Shown here: one piece after another, positions 1-10,900 of the stretch
How the letters are laid out: every line of letters starts with the position of its first letter
Numbering within the stretch: the stretch's first letter is position 1
NCBI GenBank assembly: GCA_039654915.1
Contig: CM077597.1
Coordinates: 55,456,001-55,520,000 of the forward strand
Reading direction: 5' to 3'
Length of the DNA: 64,000 nucleotides
From: Aquilaria yunnanensis
Taxonomy: Eukaryota > Streptophyta > Magnoliopsida > Malvales > Thymelaeaceae
Notes under the pieces: model-generated
What the model was told of the DNA's origin: nothing
Seen by the model: only the letters and a program-made list of their open reading frames with translations
Databases searched by the model: none
Translations under genes and position numbers: made by a program

Positions 1-115
1 CGCTTATTTTCCATTATCCGTACCGGTCTTTTTCCCCTTCATCGTGAGTGCTACACGTCACGAAAGAACCGTGGGGCCGATAAAGTGGGACATTTTAATC
101 CAGCAACTAGACCCG

Positions 116-127
116 AAAAAGAAAATA
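116..127 (-). terminator. Pol III oligo-T terminators of 5S genes (representative)
   Basis: Immediately 3' of the gene the minus strand reads TATTTTCTTTTTC, with a T4 run (125-122) and a T5 run (120-116), the expected RNA polymerase III terminator. The same two T runs follow both short and long genes, so the 82-bp length difference lies beyond the termination site. Confidence 0.75.
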
Positions 128-247
128 GGGGATGCAACACGAGGACTTCCTGGCACGTCACCGATGCCAGTACTACTCTCGCCCAAGCACGCTTAACTGC
201 GGAGTTCTGATGGGATCCGGTGCATTAGTGCTGGTATGATCGCATCC
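128..247 (-). rRNA. 5S rRNA gene, HOR unit 1 (short type)
   Basis: 120-nt 5S rRNA component of the large ribosomal subunit, transcribed by RNA polymerase III. It starts GGATGCGATCATACCAGCAC and ends TTGCATCCCC, so helix I (nt 1-6 with 113-118) pairs fully. The A-box (about nt 50-64, AAGCGTGCTTGGGCG) matches the plant consensus. The C-box carries the array-wide substitutions at nt 80, 82, 85, 92, 94 and 96. The only unit-specific change is G97A, which turns a U79-G97 wobble into a U-A pair. One of the most intact gene classes here and a good candidate for a functional gene. Confidence 0.95.
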
Positions 248-277
248 GGCAACCAACGCCGCTTATTTTCCATTATC
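248..277 (-). promoter_or_regulatory. Upstream Pol III promoter elements of 5S genes (representative)
   Basis: Directly upstream of the gene at 128-247, the minus strand has C at -1, GC at -12/-11 (259-258), and a TATA-like GATAAT at about -30 to -25 (277-272). This matches the known plant 5S upstream arrangement (TATA-like at -28, GC at -12, C at -1). The block is conserved before nearly every gene in the array; -2 and -3 vary (GCC or GAC before the gene). Confidence 0.7.
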
Positions 278-385
278 CATACCGGTCTTTTTCCTTTCAT
301 CGTGAGTGCTACACGTCACGAACGAACCGTGGGGCCAATAAAGTAGGAAATTTAAATCCAGCAACTAGACCCGAAAAAGAAAATA

Positions 386-505
386 GGGGATGCAACACGA
401 GGACTTCCCGGCACATCACCGATGCCAGTACTACTCTCGCCCAAGCACGCTTGACTGCGGAGTTCTGATGGGATCCGGTGCGTTAGTGCTGGTATGATCG
501 CATCC
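386..505 (-). rRNA. 5S rRNA gene, HOR unit 2 (short type)
   Basis: Same 120-nt gene with canonical 3' end and pairing helix I. Unit-specific changes are T24C, T53C (A-box region) and C91T. C91T converts the G86-C91 pair that closes the GUGA tetraloop into a G-U wobble, so the stem still forms. Spacer is the 258-bp-unit type, with one fewer C upstream. Confidence 0.93.
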
Positions 506-726
506 GGCAACCAACGCCGCTTATTTTCCATTATCCGTAACGGTCTTTTTCCCTTTCATCGTGAGTGCTACACGTCACGAAAGAACCGTGGGGCCGATAA
601 AGTGGGACATTTTAATCCAGCAACTAGTCAGACAACTTGGTAGAAATTCTGAAACATAATTTTGAGCCCCGGTTATCTCACACAAACAGAGAAACCAGAA
701 GCAAAACCGACCCGAAAAAGAAAATA

Positions 727-846
727 ACGGGTGCAACATGAAGACTTCCCGGCACATCACCGATGCCAGTACTACTCTCGCCCAAGCACGCTTAACTGCG
801 GAGTTCTGATTGGATCCGGTTCATTAGTGCTGGTATGATCGCATCC
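727..846 (-). rRNA. 5S rRNA gene, HOR unit 3 (long type, diverged)
   Basis: 5S gene of a 341-bp unit. It carries the long-type changes G108A, T116C, C119G and C120T, and also C26A, C36A and C105T. T116C puts A3 opposite C116 in helix I, a mismatch absent from short-type genes. C36A abolishes the BamHI site context only partly (GGATCC is retained as TTGGATCCGG on the plus strand). It is the most diverged gene class in the HOR and possibly a pseudogene, though the A-box remains consensus. Confidence 0.9.
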
Positions 847-984
847 GGCAACCAACGCCGCTTATTTTCCATTATCCATACCGGTCTTTTTCCGTTCATC
901 GTGAGTGCTACGCGTCACGAACGAACCGTGGGGCCGATAAAGTAGGAAATTTTAATCCAGCAACTAGACCCGAAAACAAAAATA

Positions 985-1104
985 GGGGATGCAACACGAG
1001 GACTTCCCGGCACGTCACCGATGCCAGTACTACTCTCGCCCAAGCACGCTTGACTGCGGAGTTCTGATGGGATCCGGTGCATTAGTGCTGGTATGATCGC
1101 ATCC
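985..1104 (-). rRNA. 5S rRNA gene, HOR unit 4 (short type)
   Basis: 120-nt gene with consensus termini and the array-wide helix IV variant. The only unit-specific change seen is T53C at the start of the A-box region. Candidate functional gene. Confidence 0.95.
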
Positions 1105-1243
1105 GTCAACCAACGCCGCTTATTTTCCATTATCCGTAGCGGTCTTTTTCCCCTTCATCGTGAGTGCTACACGTCACGAAAGAACCGTGGGGCCGATAAA
1201 GTGGGACATTTTAATCCAGCAACTAGACCCGAAAAAGAAAATA

Positions 1244-1363
1244 GGGGATGCAACACGAGGACTTCCCAGCACGTCACCGATGCCAGTACTACTCTCGCCC
1301 AAGCACGCTTAACTGCGGAGTTCTGATGGGATCCGGTGCATTAGTGCTGGTATGATCGCATCC
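1244..1363 (-). rRNA. 5S rRNA gene, HOR unit 5 (short type)
   Basis: 120-nt gene with consensus A-box and termini. The only unit-specific change is C96T, giving a G80-U96 wobble in helix IV. In the variant HORs at 14996, 18768 and 19884 this unit position is a unit 5/unit 1 hybrid, marking an exchange point. Confidence 0.95.
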
Positions 1364-1584
1364 GTCAACCAACGCCGCTTATTTTCCATTATCCGTACCG
1401 GTCTTTTTCCCCTTCATCGTGAGTGCTACACGTCACGAAAGAACCGTGGGGCCGATAAAGTGAGACATTTTAATCCGGCAACTAGTCAGAAAACTTGGTA
1501 GAAATTCTGAAACATAATTTTGAGCCCCGGTTATCTCCCACAAACAGAGAAACCAGAAGCAAAACCGACCCGAAAAAGAAAATA

Positions 1585-1704
1585 ACGGGTGCAACATGAG
1601 GACTTCCCGGCACGTCACCGATGCCAGCACTACTCTCGCCCAAGCACGCTTGACTGCGGAGTTCTGATGGGATCCGGTGCATTAGTGCTGGTATGATCGC
1701 ATCC
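1585..1704 (-). rRNA. 5S rRNA gene, HOR unit 6 (long type)
   Basis: Long-type gene with G108A, T116C, C119G and C120T, plus A77G and T53C. Helix I has the A3/C116 mismatch. Downstream oligo-T runs are present. Function uncertain. Confidence 0.91.
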
Positions 1705-1925
1705 GTCAACCAACGCCGCTTATTTTCCATTATCCGTGGCGGTCTTTTTCCCCTTCATCGTGAGTGCTACACGTCACGAAAGAACCGTGGGGCCGATAAA
1801 GTGGGACATTTTAATCCAGCAACTAGTCATAAAACTTGGTAGAAATTCTGAAACATAATTTTGAGCCCCGGTTATCTCCCACGAACAGAGAAACCAGAAG
1901 CAAAACCGACCCGCAAAAGAAAATA

Positions 1926-2045
1926 ACGGGTGCAACATGAGGACTTCCCGGCACGTCACCGATGCCAGTACTACTCTCGCCCAGGCACGCTTAACTGCGG
2001 AGTTCTGATGGGATCCGGTGCATTAGTGCTGGTATGATCGCATCC
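1926..2045 (-). rRNA. 5S rRNA gene, HOR unit 7 (long type)
   Basis: Long-type gene with G108A, T116C, C119G and C120T, plus T62C inside the A-box. Otherwise 5S-like over all 120 nt. Possibly a weakly expressed or silent variant; that is inference from the A-box change. Confidence 0.91.
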
Positions 2046-2183
2046 GGCAACCAACGCCGCTTATTTTCCATTATCCATACCGGTCTTTTTCCTTTCATCG
2101 TGAGTGCTACACGTCACGAACGAACCGTGGGGCCGATAAATTAGGAAATTTTAGTCCAGCAACTAGACCCGAAAAAGAAAATA

Positions 2184-2303
2184 GGGGATGCAACACGAGG
2201 ACTTCCCGGCACATCACCGATGCCAGTACTACTCTCGCCCAAGCAAGCTTAACTGCGGAGTTCTGATGGGATCCGGTGCATTAGTGCTGGTATGATCGCA
2301 TCC
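2184..2303 (-). rRNA. 5S rRNA gene, HOR unit 8 (short type)
   Basis: Short-type gene with intact termini. It has G58T inside the A-box (plus strand GCAAGCTT instead of GCACGCTT) and C91T giving a wobble pair. The G58T change also creates a HindIII site, AAGCTT, that marks this unit in every HOR copy. Confidence 0.92.
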
Positions 2304-2524
2304 GTCAACCAACGCCGCTTATTTTCCATTACCCGTAGCGGTCTTTTTCCCCTTCATCGTGAGTGCTACACGTCACGAAAGAACCGTGGGGCCGATAAAG
2401 TGGGACATTTTAATCCAGCAACTAGTCAGAAAACTTGGTAGAAATTTTGAAACATAATTTTGAGCCCCGGTTATCTCCGACGAACAGAGAAACCAGAAGC
2501 AAAACCGACCCGCAAAAGAAAATA

Positions 2525-2644
2525 ACGGGTGCAACATGAGGGCTTCCCGGCACGTCACCGATGCCAGTACTACTCTCGCCCAAGCACGCTGAACTGCGGA
2601 GTTCTGATGGGATCCGGTGCATTAGTGCTGGTATGATCGCATCC
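2525..2644 (-). rRNA. 5S rRNA gene, HOR unit 9 (long type)
   Basis: Long-type gene with G108A, T116C, C119G and C120T, plus T103C and, in this copy only, A54C. The next unit at 2657 begins the second HOR copy. Confidence 0.9.
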
Positions 2645-5600
2645 GTCAACTAACGCCGCTTATTTTCCATTATCCGTACCGGTCTTTTTCCCCTTCATCG
2701 TGAGTGCTACACGTCACGAAAGAACCGTGGGGCCGATAAAGTGGGACATTTTAATCCAGCAACTAGACCCGAAAAAGAAAATAGGGGATGCAACACGAGG
2801 ACTTCCTGGCACGTCACCGATGCCAGTACTACTCTCGCCCAAGCACGCTTAACTGCGGAGTTCTGATGGGATCCGGTGCATTAGTGCTGGTATGATCGCA
2901 TCCGGCAACCAACGCCGCTTATTTTCCATTATCCATACCGGTCTTTTTCCTTTCATCGTGAGTGCTACACGTCACGAACGAACCGTGGGGCCAATAAAGT
3001 AGGAAATTTAAATCCAGCAACTAGACCCGAAAAAGAAAATAGGGGATGCAACACGAGGACTTCCCGGCACATCACCGATGCCAGTACTACTCTCGCCCAA
3101 GCACGCTTGACTGCGGAGTTCTGATGGGATCCGGTGCGTTAGTGCTGGTATGATCGCATCCGGCAACCAACGCCGCTTATTTTCCATTATCCGTAACGGT
3201 CTTTTTCCCTTTCATCGTGAGTGCTACACGTCACGAAAGAACCGTGGGGCCGATAAAGTGGGACATTTTAATCCAGCAACTAGTCAGACAACTTGGTAGA
3301 AATTCTGAAACATAATTTTGAGCCCCGGTTATCTCACACAAACAGAGAAACCAGAAGCAAAACCGACCCGAAAAAGAAAATAACGGGTGCAACATGAAGA
3401 CTTCCCGGCACGTCACCGATGCCAATACTACTCTCGCCCAAGCACGCTTAACTGCGGAGTTCTGATTGGATCCGGTTCATTAGTGCTGGTATGATCGCAT
3501 CCGGCAACCAACGCCGCTTATTTTCCATTATCCATACCGGTCTTTTTCCGTTCATCGTGAGTGCTACGCGTTACGAACGAACCGTGGGGCCGATAAAGTA
3601 GGAAATTTTAATCCAGCAACTAGACCCGAAAACAAAAATAGGGGATGCAACACGAGGACTTCCCGGCACGTCACCGATGCCAGTACTACTCTCGCCCAAG
3701 CACGCTTGACTGCGGAGTTCTGATGGGATCCGGTGCATTAGTGCTGGTATGATCGCATCCGTCAACCAACGCCGCTTATTTTCCATTATCCGTAGCGGTC
3801 TTTTTCCCCTTCATCGTGACTGCTACACGTCACGAAAGAACCGTGGGGCCGATAAAGTGGGACATTTTAATCCAGCAACTAGACCCCAAAAAGAAAATAG
3901 GGGATGCAACACGAGGACTTCCCAGCACGTCACCGATGCCAGTACTACTCTCGCCCAAGCACGCTTAACTGCGGAGTTCTGATGGGATCCGGTGCATTAG
4001 TGCTGGTATGATCGCATCCGTCAACCAACGCCGCTTATTTTCCATTATCCGTACCGGTCTTTTTCCCCTTCATCGTGAGTGCTACACGTCACGAAAGAAC
4101 CGTGGGGCCGATAAAGTGAGACATTTTAATCCAGCAACTAGTCAGAAAACTTGGTAGAAATTCTGAAACATAATTTTGAGCCCCGGTTATCTCCCACAAA
4201 CAGAGAAACCAGAAGCAAAACCGACCCGAAAAAGAAAATAACGGGTGCAACATGAGGACTTCCCGGCACGTCACCGATGCCAGCACTACTCTCGCCCAAG
4301 CACGCTTGACTGCGGAGTTCTGATGGGATCCGGTGCATTAGTGCTGGTATGATCGCATCCGTCAACCAACGCCGCTTATTTTCCATTATCCGTGGCGGTC
4401 TTTTTCCCCTTCATCGTGAGTGCTACACGTCACGAAAGAACCGTGGGGCCGATAAAGTGGGACATTTTAATCCAGCAACTAGTCATAAAACTTGGTAGAA
4501 ATTCTGAAACATAATTTTGAGCCCCGGTTATCTCCCACGAACAGAGAAACCAGAAGCAAAACCGACCCGCAAAAGAAAATAACGGGTGCAACATGAGGAC
4601 TTCCCGGCACGTCACCGATGCCAGTACTACTCTCGCCCAGGCACGCTTAACTGCGGAGTTCTGATGGGATCCGGTGCATTAGTGCTGGTATGATCGCATC
4701 CGGCAACCAACGCCGCTTATTTTCCATTATCCATACCGGTCTTTTTCCTTTCATCGTGAGTGCTACACGTCACGAACGAACCGTGGGGCCGATAAATTAG
4801 GAAATTTTAGTCCAGCAACTAGACCCGAAAAAGAAAATAGGGGATGCAACACGAGGACTTCCCGGCACATCACCGATGCCAGTACTACTCTCGCCCAAGC
4901 AAGCTTAACTGCGGAGTTCTGATGGGATCCGGTGCATTAGTGCTGGTATGATCGCATCCGTCAACCAACGCCGCTTATTTTCCATTACCCGTAGCGGTCT
5001 TTTTCCCCTTCATCGTGAGTGCTACACGTCACGAAAGAACCGTGGGGCCGATAAAGTGGGACATTTTAATCCAGCAACTAGTCAGAAAACTTGGTAGAAA
5101 TTTTGAAACATAATTTTGAGCCCCGGTTATCTCCGACGAACAGAGAAACCAGAAGCAAAACCGACCCGCAAAAGAAAATAACGGGTGCAACATGAGGGCT
5201 TCCCGGCACGTCACCGATGCCAGTACTACTCTCGCCCAAGCACGCTTAACTGCGGAGTTCTGATGGGATCCGGTGCATTAGTGCTGGTATGATCGCATCC
5301 GTCAACTAACGCCGCTTATTTTCCATTATCCGTACCGGTCTTTTTCCCCTTCATCGTGAGTGCTACACGTCACGAAAGAACCGTGGGGCCGATAAAGTGG
5401 GACATTTTAATCCAGCAACTAGACCCGAAAAAGAAAATAGGGGATGCAACACGAGGACTTCCTGGCACGTCACCGATGCCAGTACTACTCTCGCCCAAGC
5501 ACGCTTAACTGCGGAGTTCTGATGGGATCCGGTGCATTAGTGCTGGTATGATCGCATCCGGCAACCAACGCCGCTTATTTTCCATTATCCATACCGGTCT

Positions 5601-7968
5601 TTTTCCTTTCATCGTGAGTGCTACACGTCACGAACGAACCGTGGGGCCAATAAAGTAGGAAATTTAAATCCAGCAACTAGACCCGAAAAAGAAAATAGGG
5701 GATGCAACACGAGGACTTCCCGGCACATCACCGATGCCAGTACTACTCTCGCCCAAGCACGCTTGACTGCGGAGTTCTGATGGGATCCGGTGCGTTAGTG
5801 CTGGTATGATCGCATCCGGCAACCAACGCCGCTTATTTTCCATTATCCGTAACGGTCTTTTTCCCTTTCATCGTGAGTGCTACACGTCACGAAAGAACCG
5901 TGGGGCCGATAAAGTGGGACATTTTAATCCAGCAACTAGTCAGACAACTTGGTAGAAATTCTGAAACATAATTTTGAGCCCCGGTTATCTCACACAAACA
6001 GAGAAACCAGAAGCAAAACCGACCCGAAAAAGAAAATAACGGGTGCAACATGAAGACTTCCCGGCACGTCACCGATGCCAGTACTACTCTCGCCCAAGCA
6101 CGCTTAACTGCGGAGTTCTGATTGGATCCGGTTCATTAGTGCTGGTATGATCGCATCCGGCAACCAACGCCGCTTATTTTCCATTACCAATACCGGTCTT
6201 TTTCCGTTCATCGTGAGTGCTACGCGTCACGAACGAACCGTGGGGCCGATAAAGTAGGAAATTTTAATCCAGCAACTAGACCCGAAAACAAAAATAGGGG
6301 ATGCAACACGAGGACTTCCCGGCACGTCACCGATGCCAGTACTACTCTCGCCCAAGCACGCTTGACTGCGGAGTTCTGATGGGATCCGGTGCATTAGTGC
6401 TGGTATGATCGCATCCGTCAACCAACGCCGCTTATTTTCCATTATCCGTAGCGGTCTTTTTCCCCTTCATCGTGAGTGCTACACGTCACGAAAGAACCGT
6501 GGGGCCGATAAAGTGGGACATTTTAATCCAGCAACTAGACCCGAAAAAGAAAATAGGGGATGCAACACGAGGACTTCCCAGCACGTCACCGATGCCAGTA
6601 CTACTCTCGCCCAAGCACGCTTAACTGCGGAGTTCTGATGGGATCCGGTGCATTAGTGCTGGTATGATCGCATCCGTCAACCAACGCCGCTTATTTTCCA
6701 TTATCCGTACCGGTCTTTTTCCCCTTCATCGTGAGTGCTACACGTCACGAAAGAACCGTGGGGCCGATAAAGTGAGACATTTTAATCCAGCAACTAGTCA
6801 GAAAACTTGGTAGAAATTCTGAAACATAATTTTGAGCCCCGGTTATCTCCCACAAACAGAGAAACCAGAAGCAAAACCGACCCGAAAAAGAAAATAACGG
6901 GTGCAACATGAGGACTTCCCGGCACGTCACCGATGCCAGCACTACTCTCGCCCAAGCACGCTTGACTGCGGAGTTCTGATGGGATCCGGTGCATTAGTGC
7001 TGGTATGATCGCATCCGTCAACCAACGCCGCTTATTTTCCATTATCCGTAGCGGTCTTTTTCCCCTTCATCGTGAGTGCTACACGTCACGAAAGAACCGT
7101 GGGGCCGATAAAGTGGGACATTTTAATCCAGCAACTAGTCATAAAACTTGGTAGAAATTCTGAAACATAATTTTGAGCCCCGGTTATCTCCCACGAACAG
7201 AGAAACCAGAAGCAAAACCGACCCGCAAAAGAAAATAACGGGTGCAACATGAGGACTTCCCGGCACGTCACCGATGCCAGTACTACTCTCGCCCAGGCAC
7301 GCTTAACTGCGGAGTTCTGATGGGATCCGGTGCATTAGTGCTGGTATGATCGCATCTGGCAACCAACGCCGCTTATTTTCCATTATCCATACCGGTCTTT
7401 TTCCTTTCATCGTGAGTGCTACACGTCACGAACGAACCGTGGGGCCGATAAATTAGGAAATTTTAGTCCAGCAACTAGACCCGAAAAAGAAAATAGGGGA
7501 TGCAACACGAGGACTTCCCGGCACATCACCGATGCCAGTACTACTCTCGCCCAAGCAAGCTTAACTGCGGAGTTCTGATGGGATCCGGTGCATTAGTGCT
7601 GGTATGATCGCATCCGTCAACCAACGCCGCTTATTTTCCATTACCCGTAGCGGTCTTTTTCCCCTTCATCGTGAGTGCTACACGTCACGAAAGAACCGTG
7701 GGGCCGATAAAGTGGGACATTTTAATCCAGCAACTAGTCAGAAAACTTGGTAGAAATTTTGAAACATAATTTTGAGCCCCGGTTATCTCCGACGAACAGA
7801 GAAACCAGAAGCAAAACCGACCCGCAAAAGAAAATAACGGGTGCAACATGAGGACTTCCCGGCACGTCACCGATGCCAGTACTACTCTCGCCCAAGCACG
7901 CTTAACTGCGGAGTTCTGATGGGATCCGGTGCATTAGTGCTGGTATGATCGCATCCGTCAACTAACGC

Positions 7969-10900
7969 CGCTTATTTTCCATTATCCGTACCGGTCTTTT
8001 TCCCCTTCATCGTGAGTGCTACACGTCACGAAAGAACCGTGGGGCCGAAAAAGTGGGACATTTTAATCCAGCAACTAGACCCGAAAAAGAAAATAGGGGA
8101 TGCAACACGAGGACTTCCTGGCACGTCACCGATGTCAGTACTACTCTCGCCCAAGCACGCTTAACTGCGGAGTTCTGATGGGATCCGGTGCATTAGTGCT
8201 GGTATGATCGCATCCGGCAACCAACGCCGCTTATTTTCCATTATCCATACCGGTCTTTTTCCTTTCATCGTGAGTGCTACACGTCACGAACGAACCGTGG
8301 GGCCGATAAAGTAGGAAATTTAAATCCAGCAACTAGACCCGAAAAAGAAAATAGGGGATGCAACACGAGGACTTCCCGGCACATCACCGATGCCAGTACT
8401 ACTCTCGCCCAAGCACGCTTGACTGCGGAGTTCTGATGGGATCCGGTGCGTTAGTGCTGGTATGATCGCATCCGGCAACCAACGCCGCTTATTTTCCATT
8501 ATCCGTAACGGTCTTTTTCCCTTTCATCGTGAGTGCTACACGTCACGAAAGAACCGTGGGGCCGATAAAGTGGGACATTTTAATCCAGCAACTAGTCAGA
8601 CAACTTGGTAGAAATTCTGAAACATAATTTTGAGCCCCGGTTATCTCACACAAACAGAGAAACCAGAAGCAAAACCGACCCGAAAAAGAAAATAACGGGT
8701 GCAACATGAAGACTTCCCGGCACGTCACCGATGCCAGTACTACTCTCGCCCAAGCACGCTTAACTGCGGAGTTCTGATGGGATCCGGTTCATTAGTGCTG
8801 GTATGATCGCATCCGGCAACCAACGCCGCTTATTTTCCATTATCCATACCGGTCTTTTTCCTTTCATCGTGAGTGCTACACGTCACGAACGAACCGTGGG
8901 GCCAATAAAGTAGGAAATTTAAATCCAGCAACTAGACCCGAAAAAGAAAATAGGGGATGCAACACGAGGACTTCCCGGCACATCACCGATGCCAGTACTA
9001 CTCTCGCCCAAGCACGCTTGACTGCGGAGTTCTGATGGGATCCGGTGCGTTAGTGCTGGTATGATCGCATCCGGCAACCAACGCCGCTTATTTTCCATTA
9101 TCCGTAACGGTCTTTTTCTCTTTCATCGTGAGTGCTACACGTCACGAAAGAACCGTGGGGCCGATAAAGTGGGACATTTTAATCCAGCAACTAGTCAGAC
9201 AACTTGGTAGAAATTCTGAAACATAATTTTGAGCCCCGGTTATCTCACACAAACAGAGAAACCAGAAGCAAAACCGACCCGAAAAAGAAAATAACGGGTG
9301 CAACATGAAGACTTCCCGGCACGTCACCGATGCCAATACTACTCTCGCCCAAGCACGCTTAACTGCGGAGTTCTGATTGGATCCGGTTCATTAGTGCTGG
9401 TATGATCGCATCCGGCAACCAACGCCGCTTATTTTCCATTATCCATACCGGTCTTTTTCCGTTCATCGTGAGTGCTACGCGTTACGAACGAACCGTGGGG
9501 CCGATAAAGTAGGAAATTTTAATCCAGCAACTAGACCCGAAAACAAAAATAGGGGATGCAACACGAGGACTTCCCGGCACGTCACCGATGCCAGTACTAC
9601 TCTCGCCCAAGCACGCTTGACTGCGGAGTTCTGATGGGATCCGGTGCATTAGTGCTGGTATGATCGCATCCGTCAACCAACGCCGCTTATTTTCCATTAT
9701 CCGTAGCGGTCTTTTTCCCCTTCATCGTGAGTGCTACACGTCACGAAAGAACCGTGGGGCCGATAAAGTGGGACATTTTAATCCAGCAACTAGACCCCAA
9801 AAAGAAAATAGGGGATGCAACACGAGGACTTCCCAGCACGTCACCGATGCCAGTACTACTCTCGCCCAAGCACGCTTAACTGCGGAGTTCTGATGGGATC
9901 CGGTGCATTAGTGCTGGTATGATCGCATCCGTCAACCAACGCCGCTTATTTTCCATTATCCGTACCGGTCTTTTTCCCCTTCATCGTGAGTGCTACACGT
10001 CACGAAAGAACCGTGGGGCCGATAAAGTGAGACATTTTAATCCAGCAACTAGTCAGAAAACTTGGTAGAAATTCTGAAACATAATTTTGAGCCCCGGTTA
10101 TCTCCCACAAACAGAGAAACCAGAAGCAAAACCGACCCGAAAAAGAAAATAACGGGTGCAACATGAGGACTTCCCGGCACGTCACCGATGCCAGCACTAC
10201 TCTCGCCCAAGCACGCTTGACTGCGGAGTTCTGATGGGATCCGGTGCATTAGTGCTGGTATGATCGCATCCGTCAACCAACGCCGCTTATTTTCCATTAT
10301 CCGTGGCGGTCTTTTTCCCCTTCATCGTGAGTGCTACACGTCACGAAAGAACCGTGGGGCCGATAAAGTGGGACATTTTAATCCAGCAACTAGTCATAAA
10401 ACTTGGTAGAAATTCTGAAACATAATTTTGAGCCCCGGTTATCTCCCACGAACAGAGAAACCAGAAACAAAACCGACCCGCAAAAGAAAATAACGGGTGC
10501 AACATGAGGACTTCCCGGCACGTCACCGATGCCAGTACTACTCTCGCCCAGGCACGCTTAACTGCGGAGTTCTGATGGGATCCGGTGCATTAGTGCTGGT
10601 ATGATCGCATCCGGCAACCAACGCCGCTTATTTTCCATTATCCATACCGGTCTTTTTCCTTTCATCGTGAGTGCTACACGTCACGAACGAACCGTGGGGC
10701 CGATAAATTAGGAAATTTTAGTCCAGCAACTAGACCCGAAAAAGAAAATAGGGGATGCAACACGAGGACTTCCCGGCACATCACCGATGCCAGTACTACT
10801 CTCGCCCAAGCAAGCTTAACTGCGGAGTTCTGATGGGATCCGGTGCATTAGTGCTGGTATGATCGCATCCGTCAACCAACGCCGCTTATTTTCCATTACC

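Larger units (their letters stand above)
1..7968 (-). repeat. Three perfect-length copies of the 9-unit 2656-bp HOR
   Basis: Copies are 1-2656, 2657-5312 and 5313-7968. Unit starts in copy 1 are 1, 260, 518, 859, 1117, 1376, 1717, 2058 and 2316; add 2656 or 5312 for the others. Unit lengths are 259, 258, 341, 258, 259, 341, 341, 258, 341. Each position has its own diagnostic substitutions (see the nine genes), repeated in every copy, so the nine-unit block is the unit of homogenisation. Copies differ only by scattered single bases. Contains 27 genes on the minus strand. Confidence 0.96.
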
